From assembly GCA_903851385.1 (NCBI GenBank), contig CAINOC010000017.1:1-49450 (forward strand): 49,450 bases of DNA, in the 5' to 3' direction. This stretch comes from an uncultured Chlorobiaceae bacterium (GTDB lineage: Bacteria; Bacteroidota; Chlorobiia; Chlorobiales; Chlorobiaceae). Position numbers and translations under genes: made by a program. Position 1 is the first letter of the stretch. Each line of letters opens with the position of its first letter. The notes below the pieces were generated by a model. That model did not search any database. It was not told the DNA's origin and saw nothing but the letters and a program-made list of their open reading frames with translations. Shown piece by piece: positions 27,399-35,078 of this stretch.

Positions 27399-29117
27399 TT
27401 ATTTCGAGTCCGTTATCCCTTGCACGATATTGGAAAAAAGGTCAACGCCAGCATGATATCCTGATAACCAATCCTTTATTGATAGAATTTCTGGAGGTAA
27501 TTGACAATTCTCTTCGACTGGCAGAAGTGACGAGACAGGGTTGTTGATTCTTTGAAGTATAAATTGTTTAAACTGGCTTTCAAAACGTTTACGTACTCTC
27601 ATACAATACTGGCGTGAAAGCAACATGTCATCGCTTAACGATTTTATTGTATTATTACGGTCGGACAAAAAGCTTTCAAGGCAATCTATAATTACTTCAA
27701 GAAGCTCAAAAGATGCAGCGAAACGGCTTATAGATTCTGTTTTTTTGACGATTTTTGTCAAAATTAGAGCTATTTCATCAGACAGTATAAACTCATTGGG
27801 AATAGATAGTTCTCCGCCTTGTTTGAAAGTATATGGATATTGTCGTGATATACGAGATCCTCGACTTGGCTGAATGGTCAAATTGAAGTTAAAGGTAGGT
27901 GCTACACCAGTGATACGATGAGTGTAATCGACAAGCTCACACAACCTTCTTATTTCTTCACCAATTGATTCGGGTGTAGATTCCGGATCGCTAAGAATGA
28001 TATTCAGTTGCGGAATAATTCCAACTTGAGCCATTTTAATCACCAAGTGACGCGCCAAACGGCAGTATTCCTCACCATTAATGCATTTGTCTAGTTGTTT
28101 TGCTCTGTAAGGTATTAGTGTTTCGACTCCAATTTCCAACTTCGCAAATCCAGCATCGGCAAAAAGTGGGAGAAAGCTCTCCAATTCCTCACTCACTCTA
28201 ACCTGCGTAAATAAATCTATTCGTCCTCTCAGGTTCATTGTTTTCAAACCTTCAAGAACCTTAGTTGTCCAGATAGTATTTTGAAGGAAAGTATCATCTG
28301 AAAATGCAATTATTTGAACAGGTTCATTCAATGCCTGGTCAATCACATCAATTACCTGGACGGGTGCAAGTCTTCTCATTGGCACTTTTGGTGATGTACA
28401 GAAGCTGCAGCGATTCCATGTGCACCCACGTTGGGTATGAAGGTTAAGCGTTGTCCACTCTCCTGAACGGTAAATATCCCATGGGTACATCCATAAATCT
28501 TGCAATTCTTTCTCACTCGGAAGGAAACGACCCTCGATTATGTAGATTTTTTCCCACATACTTTGTAAATAGACCCGAGAGGTAGCGAAGCTTCCCTTAT
28601 CAAGTCTGGCATATCCTTTGACAGCATCAGCAAGATGTGTAATGAATTCAATTGTAAATCCTGGCTGAAATGGACGCTTTTTTGGAAGAGCTTTGAGAAC
28701 TAATGGGAAAACAATATCCGCTTCCCCGGTAATAATGATATCTATACCAATTTTCAAGAGTTCGTCTTTGTAGTATTCCACCAATGGCCCGCCAACCACT
28801 ATCCATGAAGTGGGAAATTTACGACGTACCTCGCAAGCTGTTTCTGCAATGTGGTGAATATTCTTTTCTTGGGCGGATAACGCAACGACTGATTCAGGAG
28901 TGCGTTGGAGTTTTTGAAATATATCCTCAGGTTTTAAGACGATGTCTATTTTGATGCCTTGTCTTCGCATTGAACCAAGAAAAGGCAACAATCCAGGACT
29001 TCCTTTTGTTTTTATGCCATCGGGGATGAAGAAGATAACTGGACTTCCAGACCCGTTCGAATAAGGATATCTCTTGTTGTTGTTCTCAATATGTTGCTGA
29101 TGCATATATGTTTTCAC
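27399..29117 (-). CDS. B12-binding-type radical SAM enzyme, probable peptide maturase
   Basis: 572 residues. The N-terminal part (about 25-150) looks like the Rossmann cobalamin-binding-like domain common in B12 radical SAM proteins: WIVVGGPLVEYYKDELL, then DIIITGEADIVFP. The radical SAM domain follows, with a cluster motif GCTWNRCSFC (C232, C237, C240), spaced CX4CX2C rather than CX3CX2C. IAFSDDTFLQ and LEIGVETLIPYRAKQLDK are other typical segments. The C-terminal 170 residues are unassigned helices. The start is GTG at 29117 or ATG at 29105. It lies 18 bases after the SPASM enzyme and two small peptide genes, so it probably modifies the peptide. No methyltransferase function is proven. Confidence 0.85.
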   Translation of the reverse strand: MKTYMHQQHIENNNKRYPYSNGSGSPVIFFIPDGIKTKGSPGLLPFLGSMRRQGIKIDIVLKPEDIFQKLQRTPESVVALSAQEKNIHHIAETACEVRRKFPTSWIVVGGPLVEYYKDELLKIGIDIIITGEADIVFPLVLKALPKKRPFQPGFTIEFITHLADAVKGYARLDKGSFATSRVYLQSMWEKIYIIEGRFLPSEKELQDLWMYPWDIYRSGEWTTLNLHTQRGCTWNRCSFCTSPKVPMRRLAPVQVIDVIDQALNEPVQIIAFSDDTFLQNTIWTTKVLEGLKTMNLRGRIDLFTQVRVSEELESFLPLFADAGFAKLEIGVETLIPYRAKQLDKCINGEEYCRLARHLVIKMAQVGIIPQLNIILSDPESTPESIGEEIRRLCELVDYTHRITGVAPTFNFNLTIQPSRGSRISRQYPYTFKQGGELSIPNEFILSDEIALILTKIVKKTESISRFAASFELLEVIIDCLESFLSDRNNTIKSLSDDMLLSRQYCMRVRKRFESQFKQFILQRINNPVSSLLPVEENCQLPPEILSIKDWLSGYHAGVDLFSNIVQGITDSK

Positions 29118-29135
29118 TATTGGTCAGCTGTGCTA

Positions 29136-30581
29136 TTAAGAGCAGATGAAGCCTACTGTTTCTGATGAGCCTCGCGTTGCTATGTCATAAATATCCTTTG
29201 CGAAATATGAAAGTGCAATAGGGTAGGAATCCATAAGTCCGTCACAGGAATGTTTCTCCTGTGAGGCTTCAATATAGACACATCCACCGCTACACAATGG
29301 CGCAGCTGCGCAGGAAATGCATTGTTCATTGTTTAATGATGAATGAGATCGCCATTTTTTAAGACTTGATTCATCAATCTTCAAATCCGGAAGAAATCTG
29401 CCTACAGATAGTTGTGAATTCCCACAGGCGTCATAACATACATAGATATCTCCGACAGGATCAAATGCCCAGAAATTAAGTTGCGCTTCACAACTGAAAA
29501 ACCGTTGCAATGGTGCATGAGCATATTGGAGTATCTGTTCAACACCTCTCATGGCCCGATAGCCCATAAGATTGATATTGTTCGGCATTTGAATGGAACC
29601 GGACATGTGAAGGATTTCCTTGATGGAAGTGGTTCCATTGCATTGGTTCGAGAGATTATTCTCTTTTACGGGAGATAGGTATAGCTGAGGCCCATGCAAA
29701 CCCCATCGATCCTCGACAAATTTGGATAGTTCAGATATTGAATTAAGGTTTTCAGGTGCAACGTTTACTCTGATATTTACCGAGACACCTCTATTAATGG
29801 CGTGATCGATGCTTTCAATGATTTTCCAGAAATCACCGGATTTCCCGGGGCGACGGTTTTCGTGTATCTCTGCCGGGCCATCAAGTGTTACTTGAACAAC
29901 ATCAAGGGTGTCACCGAATAAAGGTAAATATTCACGCAGATTTACTCCGTTGGTAATTGCTTTAAGTTTGAAATTACGTTGCCGACTCTGCTCAATGATA
30001 CATTTGACTGTATCGAAAATCTGCTGATCAGCTTGAAGTGGCTCACCACCGAAAAGGCAAATATCAACTTGATCAGGGTCTATACCTTCAACAAGTTGAT
30101 CCACAGCTTTAAAGGCTAAAGTCACCGTCTGGGCATCCATGATCCTGGTCGGTAATTTTTGGCGATCCTGCCAACAGTACACGCACTCCAAGTTGCATGT
30201 ATACGTGGGAATAATTGCTATTTGATGCCGCTGCAAATCACGATTAAACTTAAGTAATTCTTTATAGAGCATCTTTGCCTGACGTAACTCTGCATCAGGA
30301 TTCTCGAAGAGATAACCTCGATCCCAGAAATCTTTATCCAATTGAGAGTTCATTTTCGCTCTTTCCCCCCCCTCCATCAAATGCTTTATATGTCTTGCTG
30401 CATTGTTATCCAGGAAGTCCAGAGTTCCGGATAGCGGACTATATAACAAATGCTGATAAGTACTATCCGGAATGCTAACAGGGATAAGGAATAAGTAATT
30501 ACTCGGTACAGCACTATCCGGATAAACTGCTTTTTGATGCGCAGCCTCGTGTGATCCATAAAGCGTTTGAAATTCAACCAT
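29136..30581 (-). CDS. Radical SAM/SPASM peptide maturase
   Basis: 481 residues. The N-terminal 115 residues (NYLFLIPVSIPDSTYQHLLY, then GTLDFLDNNAARHIKHL) resemble the peptide-recognition-like leader region of SPASM maturases. The radical SAM core has TYTCNLECVYCW (C129, C133, C136, CX3CX2C) and CLFGGEPLQ. The C-terminal SPASM region holds eight cysteines (364, 382, 386, 421, 424, 430, 434, 446), enough for two auxiliary iron-sulfur clusters. Such enzymes make thioether, C-C or similar crosslinks in small peptides. Its gene follows two copies of a small Cys-containing peptide gene after a hairpin. Role in maturing that peptide is inferred from context. Confidence 0.9.
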   Translation of the reverse strand: MVEFQTLYGSHEAAHQKAVYPDSAVPSNYLFLIPVSIPDSTYQHLLYSPLSGTLDFLDNNAARHIKHLMEGGERAKMNSQLDKDFWDRGYLFENPDAELRQAKMLYKELLKFNRDLQRHQIAIIPTYTCNLECVYCWQDRQKLPTRIMDAQTVTLAFKAVDQLVEGIDPDQVDICLFGGEPLQADQQIFDTVKCIIEQSRQRNFKLKAITNGVNLREYLPLFGDTLDVVQVTLDGPAEIHENRRPGKSGDFWKIIESIDHAINRGVSVNIRVNVAPENLNSISELSKFVEDRWGLHGPQLYLSPVKENNLSNQCNGTTSIKEILHMSGSIQMPNNINLMGYRAMRGVEQILQYAHAPLQRFFSCEAQLNFWAFDPVGDIYVCYDACGNSQLSVGRFLPDLKIDESSLKKWRSHSSLNNEQCISCAAAPLCSGGCVYIEASQEKHSCDGLMDSYPIALSYFAKDIYDIATRGSSETVGFICS

Positions 30582-30650
30582 GACTTATTTTTTTATCTCT
30601 CTCAGGGTAAGATTAATGCAATAAAGCATAAGACCAACGTGCAGAGTAGA

Positions 30651-30680
30651 GGGCAATCGCATGTATTGATGCGACTGCCC
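30651..30680 (-). promoter_or_regulatory. Intercistronic stem-loop between the precursor and maturase genes
   Basis: The 12-base arms at 30651-30662 and 30669-30680 pair with a single G-U wobble in the minus-strand transcript, around a 6-base loop. It lies between the precursor stop (30710) and the maturase start (30581). No U-run follows, so it looks like an mRNA-stabilising or attenuating hairpin rather than a classical terminator. Confidence 0.7.
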
Positions 30681-30709
30681 TTGAAGCCTGAATCATTCAA
30701 TCAGAAGTA

Positions 30710-30931
30710 CTATTTTATAGATAATGGTATGACTTTATTAGCTTCTCCGGGGTGAATAACATCAACCTGTTTTGTTACATCATCACCCGGCCTTTTTATT
30801 GTTACATCAATGCAGCACTCACAAATTGTCAAAGCGGCAGCACCCGGTTTTTTTAGTACCGATTTAACCTCTGCCAAATGATTGACCAGTTCATTGATTT
30901 CCATGCGACCAAGATTTTTCGATGCAGCCAT
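30710..30931 (-). CDS. Putative RiPP precursor peptide, copy 2 (73 residues)
   Basis: The peptide starts MAASKNLGRMEINELVNHLA (a helical leader), then EVKSVLKKPGAAALT, then ICECCIDVTIKRPGDDVT, and ends VIPLSIK. Cysteines are C37, C39 and C40. It is 66 of 73 residues identical to the copy at 31000-31221. Residues 29-53 are the same in both, which suggests the CxCC segment is the modified core. A strong GGAGG lies 6 bases before the ATG. The two radical SAM genes follow on the same strand. I do not recognise the family; a small structural or metal-binding protein is the alternative. Confidence 0.8.
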   Translation of the reverse strand: MAASKNLGRMEINELVNHLAEVKSVLKKPGAAALTICECCIDVTIKRPGDDVTKQVDVIHPGEANKVIPLSIK

Positions 30932-30999
30932 TGTAGACCTCCATTTTAGTGTGATTTATACTACTTCTCTCATCCGTTATACTGCAATGCACTATGACA

Positions 31000-31221
31000 C
31001 TATTTTATAGATAATGGTATGACTTTATTAGCGTCTTCCGGGTGAATAACATCAACCTGTGTTGTTACATCATCACCCGGCCTTTTTATTGTTACATCAA
31101 TGCAGCACTCACAAATTGTCAATGCGGCAGCGCCCGGGTTTTTCAGTAAAGATTTAGCCTCTGCCAGGTGATTAACCAATTCATGGATTTCCATGCGACC
31201 AAGATTTTTCGATGCAGCCAT
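31000..31221 (-). CDS. Putative RiPP precursor peptide, copy 1 (73 residues)
   Basis: The promoter-proximal copy of the tandem pair. It differs from copy 2 at seven positions: residue 13 (H/N), 22 (A/V), 25 (L/V), 28 (N/K), 54 (T/K), 62 (E/G) and 63 (D/E). The segment PGAAALTICECCIDVTIKRP is unchanged, with C37, C39 and C40. The upstream 30 bases, including GGAGG, are also shared between copies. A TATAAT box at 31266-31271 (minus strand) is about 45 bases from the ATG. Precursor status is inferred from size, duplication, cysteine motif and the adjacent radical SAM pair. Confidence 0.8.
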   Translation of the reverse strand: MAASKNLGRMEIHELVNHLAEAKSLLKNPGAAALTICECCIDVTIKRPGDDVTTQVDVIHPEDANKVIPLSIK

Positions 31222-31265
31222 TGTAGACCTCCATTTTAGTGTGATTTATTTTACTTCTCCCTTCC

Positions 31266-31271
31266 ATTATA
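31266..31271 (-). promoter_or_regulatory. Candidate -10 box of the precursor operon
   Basis: TATAAT is read on the minus strand about 45 bases before the first precursor ATG. The second copy has TATAAC at the equivalent place, so each copy may carry its own promoter. No good -35 hexamer is seen at standard spacing. Confidence 0.35.
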
Positions 31272-31839
31272 CTGCAATGCACTATTACTCTATCTTATTG
31301 ATACTATTGTGAATTGATTTGATTTTGCAAAACAGATAACATCACCATTTATTACTAAATACATCTCCAGGATCGGATATTGATAAATCTCTACGGGTCA
31401 TATTCCCCGCCGCTTGCGGCGGGGAGTTTCATTCCCAGCGAACATATCGAAACTAAGGGAAAACTAACTGGAATAATACACCGGATAGTAATGCTGCTGC
31501 TGGAAATTGCAGTATAGTATTGTGTACTGATTATTGCGATTTACAACAAGTGCAAAGTGTTATGGATTGGACTACTTATAAATTGCAATACACGAAGAAG
31601 TACTCGGAACCAGATTCAGAGATATGAAAAACAACCACCGGATCAAAACAGCGCTTGAATATGTCAAAGGCTGTAAACGAAAAATGCAAAATAAGCTATA
31701 TATACCGATTCGTCAGGGTTGTTCTATTCGCTGTATCTTTACCCCAAACGAGCTGAGCATTTTTATGATATTCATTATACGATCATAGCTGTAAAGTACT
31801 TAAAAAATAAATAAAAAAAATAAAATTGATGGGGTGCTT
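31272..31839. other. AT-rich spacer upstream of the peptide operon
   Basis: About 570 bases without a convincing gene. It contains the GC-rich hairpin at 31405-31424. A 54-codon plus-strand frame (31624-31788) looks non-conserved and I do not call it. Confidence 0.4.
31405..31424. repeat. Perfect GC-rich hairpin in AT-rich spacer
   Basis: The arms CCCCGCCG and CGGCGGGG are perfectly complementary around the tetraloop CTTG. No T-run follows on either strand, so it is not a standard terminator. It resembles the subterminal hairpins of IS200/IS605-type elements but no transposase gene is adjacent. Confidence 0.65.
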
Positions 31840-32106
31840 ATGGAGAAGAAATCAATCGGCACACCACGCCTCAACGCCCACGCTTGTTTTGCTAAACCTC
31901 GTCAAAAAAAAGATATTATTTCCTTGGCAGGTCTGGCACTTCCAGAGCAAAATATATCAAGACCCGAACCTGAGGTATTTCTTGAAGCTTTGGGCGATGT
32001 TGCAAGGGCAAAGGGTATGACTAAGATTGCAAAAAAACAGGTCTTGGGCGTGAAAGCTGTCCTTAAAGCAGTCGGAGTGGAAATGACATTCAAACAGGTT
32101 TCCTGA
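31840..32106 (+). pseudogene. HigA-like addiction-module antidote with an internal deletion
   Basis: 88 residues from the ATG at 31840, preceded by GGGGTG. The segment EVFLEALGDVARAKGMTKIA matches the core of the HigA-like addiction-module antidote family. The end VKAVLKAVGVEMTFKQVS matches its C-terminus. The intervening recognition helix region (normally about 20 residues with a GLTREGLYKAL-like pattern) is absent, so DNA binding would be lost. The first 35 residues do not look like the family. No HigB-like toxin is next to it. I treat it as a decayed gene, though it is still an open frame. Confidence 0.55.
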
Positions 32107-32389
32107 AGCAGAACCAGATCCACTTGAAGCAGGGCCCGATATAGCAAGTATCATCCGTCCGGCTAAGAATGCTGTTTGAAGACTGTTTTGGTGATAGCAC
32201 AACGGCATATTCCTGGTTGCAAACACTGAATGAATAATGCGGATACGTTCTTCAATGCCTGTTTGGCCTTTTTGACGGGCGAAGATTTTGCGCAACTGAG
32301 GTGCGAACCCTATACCAATGAGTCGAATGCCAGTGTTATCGTCCATTGGGTGTTAAATATCTTGTATGCTACAAGGTTTTGTTCGGTTC

Positions 32390-32659
32390 TTAGTTCATGT
32401 TCTTCATCTGAAGTTTTTTCATGATATTTTCATGATCCTTCAGGTAATCGTAATAGGTCGCAATTTCGTTGATATTGCCGGAGTCCCATTGAAGCGCTTC
32501 GCTTGGGTGATGTTGAGCGGCCAGGGATAGTGCGGCCTCGATAAGGAAGCCGGAGTTAAGGGCGTCGACAACTTCATTGTCATGGGCAATTTCGCTTGCT
32601 GTCCGCTTTCCGATAATCTCTTTTGCGCGATCAAGATATTGTTTCAGCATCTTGTCCAT
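32390..32659 (-). CDS. Hypothetical helical protein, 89 residues
   Basis: The protein starts MDKMLKQYLDRAKEIIGKRT and contains ASEIAHDNEVVDALNSGFLI and HPSEALQWDSGNINEIATYY. AAGGA lies 7 bases before the ATG at 32659; an in-frame ATG two codons upstream is too close to it. It is largely helical by composition, with no membrane segment or signal. I recognise no family. Codon composition and the ribosome-binding site support a real gene. It stands alone among decayed TA genes. Confidence 0.6.
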   Translation of the reverse strand: MDKMLKQYLDRAKEIIGKRTASEIAHDNEVVDALNSGFLIEAALSLAAQHHPSEALQWDSGNINEIATYYDYLKDHENIMKKLQMKNMN

Positions 32660-33092
32660 TTTCATTTCCTTTGTTTCTGTAAAGTAGAAACTCTTGAGTA
32701 TCTGTCAATGAGCTAAAAGGAACGGCCGATTCATGTTGGTGTTTTTTATCTCCCTTGTATAACATGGTATAGGGTTTCCTGCGTCTCTTCAGTGATGTGG
32801 GGTTGGATACCGGCACTCTCATTGAGTTCGATGCGAGTCTCTTTGCCGTAGCCGCAGTCTAAGGGTATTCGTTTGTTTGTGAACTGATGATAAATTCGTG
32901 GTATTTTGCAGTACAATGAAATACGTAGAAAGATTCACCCGAATCAGGAGAGAAAAATGCTAAGTGCCGCAAACAAAAATATAGTCTTTTAAGATCGATA
33001 TAATTCAATCTCCTCCTTTATTATCCTTGGCCGAAAGCGACCGAAACATTTCATTGTAATATTTTTCCCTTACCAAGAACAAAGATAAAGCC
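32660..33092. other. Intergenic region, no gene seen
   Basis: About 430 bases between the 89-residue gene and the ParD pseudogene. The open frame at 32631-32822 (minus) has an unlikely composition and no start signal. Nothing else is recognisable. Confidence 0.4.
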
Positions 33093-33356
33093 ATGCCAAT
33101 TAATGTTGACCTGACACCGTTCCTTGAAGAGATGGTTCGGCAAAAAGTAAACTCCGGTTTCTATACATCGGCAAGTGAAGTTGTCCGTGAGGCATTGCGC
33201 CTTATGGCTTAGCAGGACACTCACCGCAATGCAAAGCTTGATCAGTTACTGAAGGATATTCATGCCGGAATAGATTGTGGCATTGTCACCGCTTGGGATG
33301 TTGAAGAGATAAAGAGAGCTGTCCAAAAAAGAAGGGAGACGAAAAAGGCAGATTAA
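33093..33356 (+). pseudogene. ParD-family antitoxin interrupted by a nonsense codon
   Basis: The frame reads MPINVDLTPFLEEMVRQKVN, then SGFYTSASEVVREALRLMA, a TAG at 33210-33212, then QDTHRNAKLDQLLKDIHAGI and on to a TAA at 33354-33356. The first part is the ribbon-helix-helix DNA-binding domain of ParD/CopG antitoxins. The second part is the expected toxin-binding tail, still in frame. A single base change to TAG splits an otherwise complete 87-codon gene. After the stop, GGAGAG and a short YHFLSYHS-like stretch could be the start of a decayed parE. Confidence 0.8.
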
Positions 33357-33677
33357 GGAGAGAAGACGGTATATCATTTTCTTTCTTATCATTCCTAGTG
33401 GTATAGAAATTGTCTTGCTGAGATAAGAGAAGGAAGGCAAACTTTACCTGCAGTCTGAAAAAAGCTACCCCTTCAAGACAGTTTTAGTTTTGTTGGGGTT
33501 CAGGAATCACCCCAACCTACATATGGGCACCTCCATTAACCATAGAAAAACACTCAAATCATTTCCGTTTTTTTAATGCATCCCTTTTGAATAAAGAGAG
33601 GTACATAAATCAGAAATACTGATCCCCGGCGAAAGTATACCACCCTATTTTAGTACTCAATATAGGTACTCTGTAGC
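33357..33677. other. Non-coding stretch with possible parE remnant and a REP unit
   Basis: Just after the ParD pseudogene a frame with stops reads TVYHFLSYHS and then CLAEIREGRQTLPA, which may be what is left of a ParE toxin. The REP at 33492-33520 lies in the middle. The remainder is AT-rich with nothing recognisable. Confidence 0.4.
33492..33520 (-). repeat. Single REP hairpin
   Basis: The same 29-base unit as at 6612-6640: GTAG, arm GTTGGGGT, loop GATTCCTGA, arm ACCCCAAC on the minus strand. It is 27 kb from the RAYT gene, which shows dispersal. Confidence 0.92.
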
Positions 33678-33998
33678 CTAATCGTACTGTTCAAGGCGGC
33701 CGAGAGTGCTGTCAAGCCTATGAACCATTAATTTCGCAGCTCCATCGATGGCCTGTTCAATGGTCGCAGCCTCATGAGTGGAGATAATAGGCTGGTGGCT
33801 GGCGAGACGTACCTCTATCAGGCAGCGTTTATCATCAATACCAGATTTATTATCGCTGTTCTCATCGGTCAGATGGACTTCCACCCGTGTAATTCGTTCG
33901 ATGAAACGCTCCAGAACGTCCCTTATAATTGCTTCAACATGCTGGTTCAGCTCCTCACTTCCTTTGATATTAGTATCAGTGTTTACAAGCACCTTCAT
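33678..33998 (-). CDS. HPF/RaiA-like ribosome-associated inhibitor family protein
   Basis: 106 residues from the ATG at 33998, which has GGA upstream; another ATG two codons earlier is possible. The fold signature is clear: VNTDTNIKGSEELNQHVEAI, RFIERITRVEVHLTDENSD, DDKRCLIEVRLASHQPIIST and a final helix ending DSTLGRLEQ. Members bind the 30S subunit and either hibernate ribosomes or block translation. This short form lacks the long C-terminal dimerisation extension. It lies outside any operon in an accessory region, so a specialised role is possible. Confidence 0.8.
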   Translation of the reverse strand: MKVLVNTDTNIKGSEELNQHVEAIIRDVLERFIERITRVEVHLTDENSDNKSGIDDKRCLIEVRLASHQPIISTHEAATIEQAIDGAAKLMVHRLDSTLGRLEQYD

Positions 33999-34670
33999 GA
34001 GCATATCCGTTTAATGGTTTTCCATAGCAACAATCATCAACTCTTCGTAATAAGAACGGTTAAAGATGCCGATGCGTTCCCGCTCCGGCCGACAACAGTC
34101 ACTCATGCAGTGAAAATCGTGATTAAGCTCCTGTGTCGAAGGATGCCTGGAAAATCAGAAGCACAGTATAACGAGTTTTGCTATTATACGTTATCACTAA
34201 CCCTGGTGCTCATCTTCCACTGCCTGTGTGGTACAATAGGTCGATTTAAGGAAATTAATTCGCCTGTGACGTCCAACTGTTCAGGCCGAAGAAGCGACGA
34301 TGCTCATGATTCTCGACAAGTACCGCGTCAGGAAACCGGGTTATGCAAAACGGAATTCTGTACACAGGCAAATTTTTTTTTTGTTTTTGACTATATGACG
34401 GATGGGACTTATGGGAGTAATAACAGACGAGGGTTTATGGTATGAGGGGAGAAAAGAGATCCCTCACTTCGTATCTGGATGACAAGGGGATTTGTATCGG
34501 AATTACTTTTTAAGATTATGAGGAATTTTTTGGGGCAGGTTACCTGAAAGGGATGTTGCCGAAGTCGAGCAATTGAGACTTTGGGTTAACCTGAAAAATC
34601 AGGGTTAGGGTAAAATGATTTACAGCGGTAGTTCTAAAGTGAGCGCATCTAAAAAGTATTTGACCTGTGA
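33999..34670. other. Intergenic region, no supportable gene
   Basis: About 670 bases. A plus-strand frame (33774-34445) runs through part of it but begins antisense to the HPF-like gene and has an unlikely composition. A long T-run sits near 34371-34382. I see no repeat or RNA gene. Confidence 0.4.
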
Positions 34671-35078
34671 TTATGGTGTTGTCCAGTTTTCTACCGTCAA
34701 GCCATCTGCAATCATGCTGAAAGCTTTATCACCAGTAACAAGAATGGCATTGACTGCTTGAGCGTGGGCTGCAATCATTAGATCAAGCGGGAACAGCGTC
34801 ACACCTGCGGCTTCGCATGTTGTACGGAGCTCTCCGTAGACAATTGCAGCATCTTGATCCCAGGCCAATATTTTAACCCGGATTAAAAACTCATGAACAC
34901 GGGTTGTAAGACCCTTGGGATAGGAACGCTTTGCCAGGCCATAGCGTAATTCCGCCAATGTGACCGAAGAGAGGACGATACTGTGTATCGGCACAGCCAC
35001 AAGCCGTTCACGCACAAGAGCAATATCTCCCTTGATAATATGACTTGCAATATTGGTATCCAGCATGTAGAGGCTCAT
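34671..35078 (-). CDS. vapC: VapC-family PIN-domain ribonuclease toxin
   Basis: 135 residues from the ATG at 35078, which overlaps the antitoxin stop as ATGA. The earlier in-frame ATG at 35087 lacks spacing for the ribosome-binding site. The acidic active-site set is complete: D7 in [11 protein letters not shown]43 in [13 protein letters not shown]99 in [10 protein letters not shown] and D117 in LVTGDKAF. This is the tRNA(fMet)-cleaving VapC subgroup by appearance ([19 protein letters not shown]). It is toxic when free of VapB. The pair appears intact. Confidence 0.93.
   Translation of the reverse strand: MSLYMLDTNIASHIIKGDIALVRERLVAVPIHSIVLSSVTLAELRYGLAKRSYPKGLTTRVHEFLIRVKILAWDQDAAIVYGELRTTCEAAGVTLFPLDLMIAAHAQAVNAILVTGDKAFSMIADGLTVENWTTP

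Larger units (their letters stand above)
30710..31290 (-). repeat. Tandem duplication, about 290-base unit, carrying the precursor gene
   Basis: The two precursor genes are exactly 290 bases apart (30931 and 31221). Similarity covers both coding regions and continues through the untranslated leader. It includes the TATACTGCAATGCACTAT stretch present near 30979 and again near 31268. Beyond that, at about 31285-31313, weaker similarity to the 3' end of the gene hints at a decayed third unit. Confidence 0.8.

Noticed and set aside
31405-31424. Reading the GC hairpin as a terminator of the peptide operon or a neighbour
   Set aside because: There is no T-run on either strand and it lies upstream of the operon.
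31624-31788. 54-codon plus-strand frame upstream of the HigA-like gene
   Set aside because: No ribosome-binding site, and the C-terminal composition (IFMIFIIRS) looks random.
31957-32346. 129-codon minus-strand frame opposite the HigA-like gene
   Set aside because: Its first 45 residues look somewhat protein-like, but the rest is antisense to the HigA-like frame and I could not match it to a family.
33774-34445. 223-codon plus-strand open frame
   Set aside because: It begins antisense to the HPF-like gene, has no ribosome-binding site, and its composition is odd (many H, F, C, with no domain).
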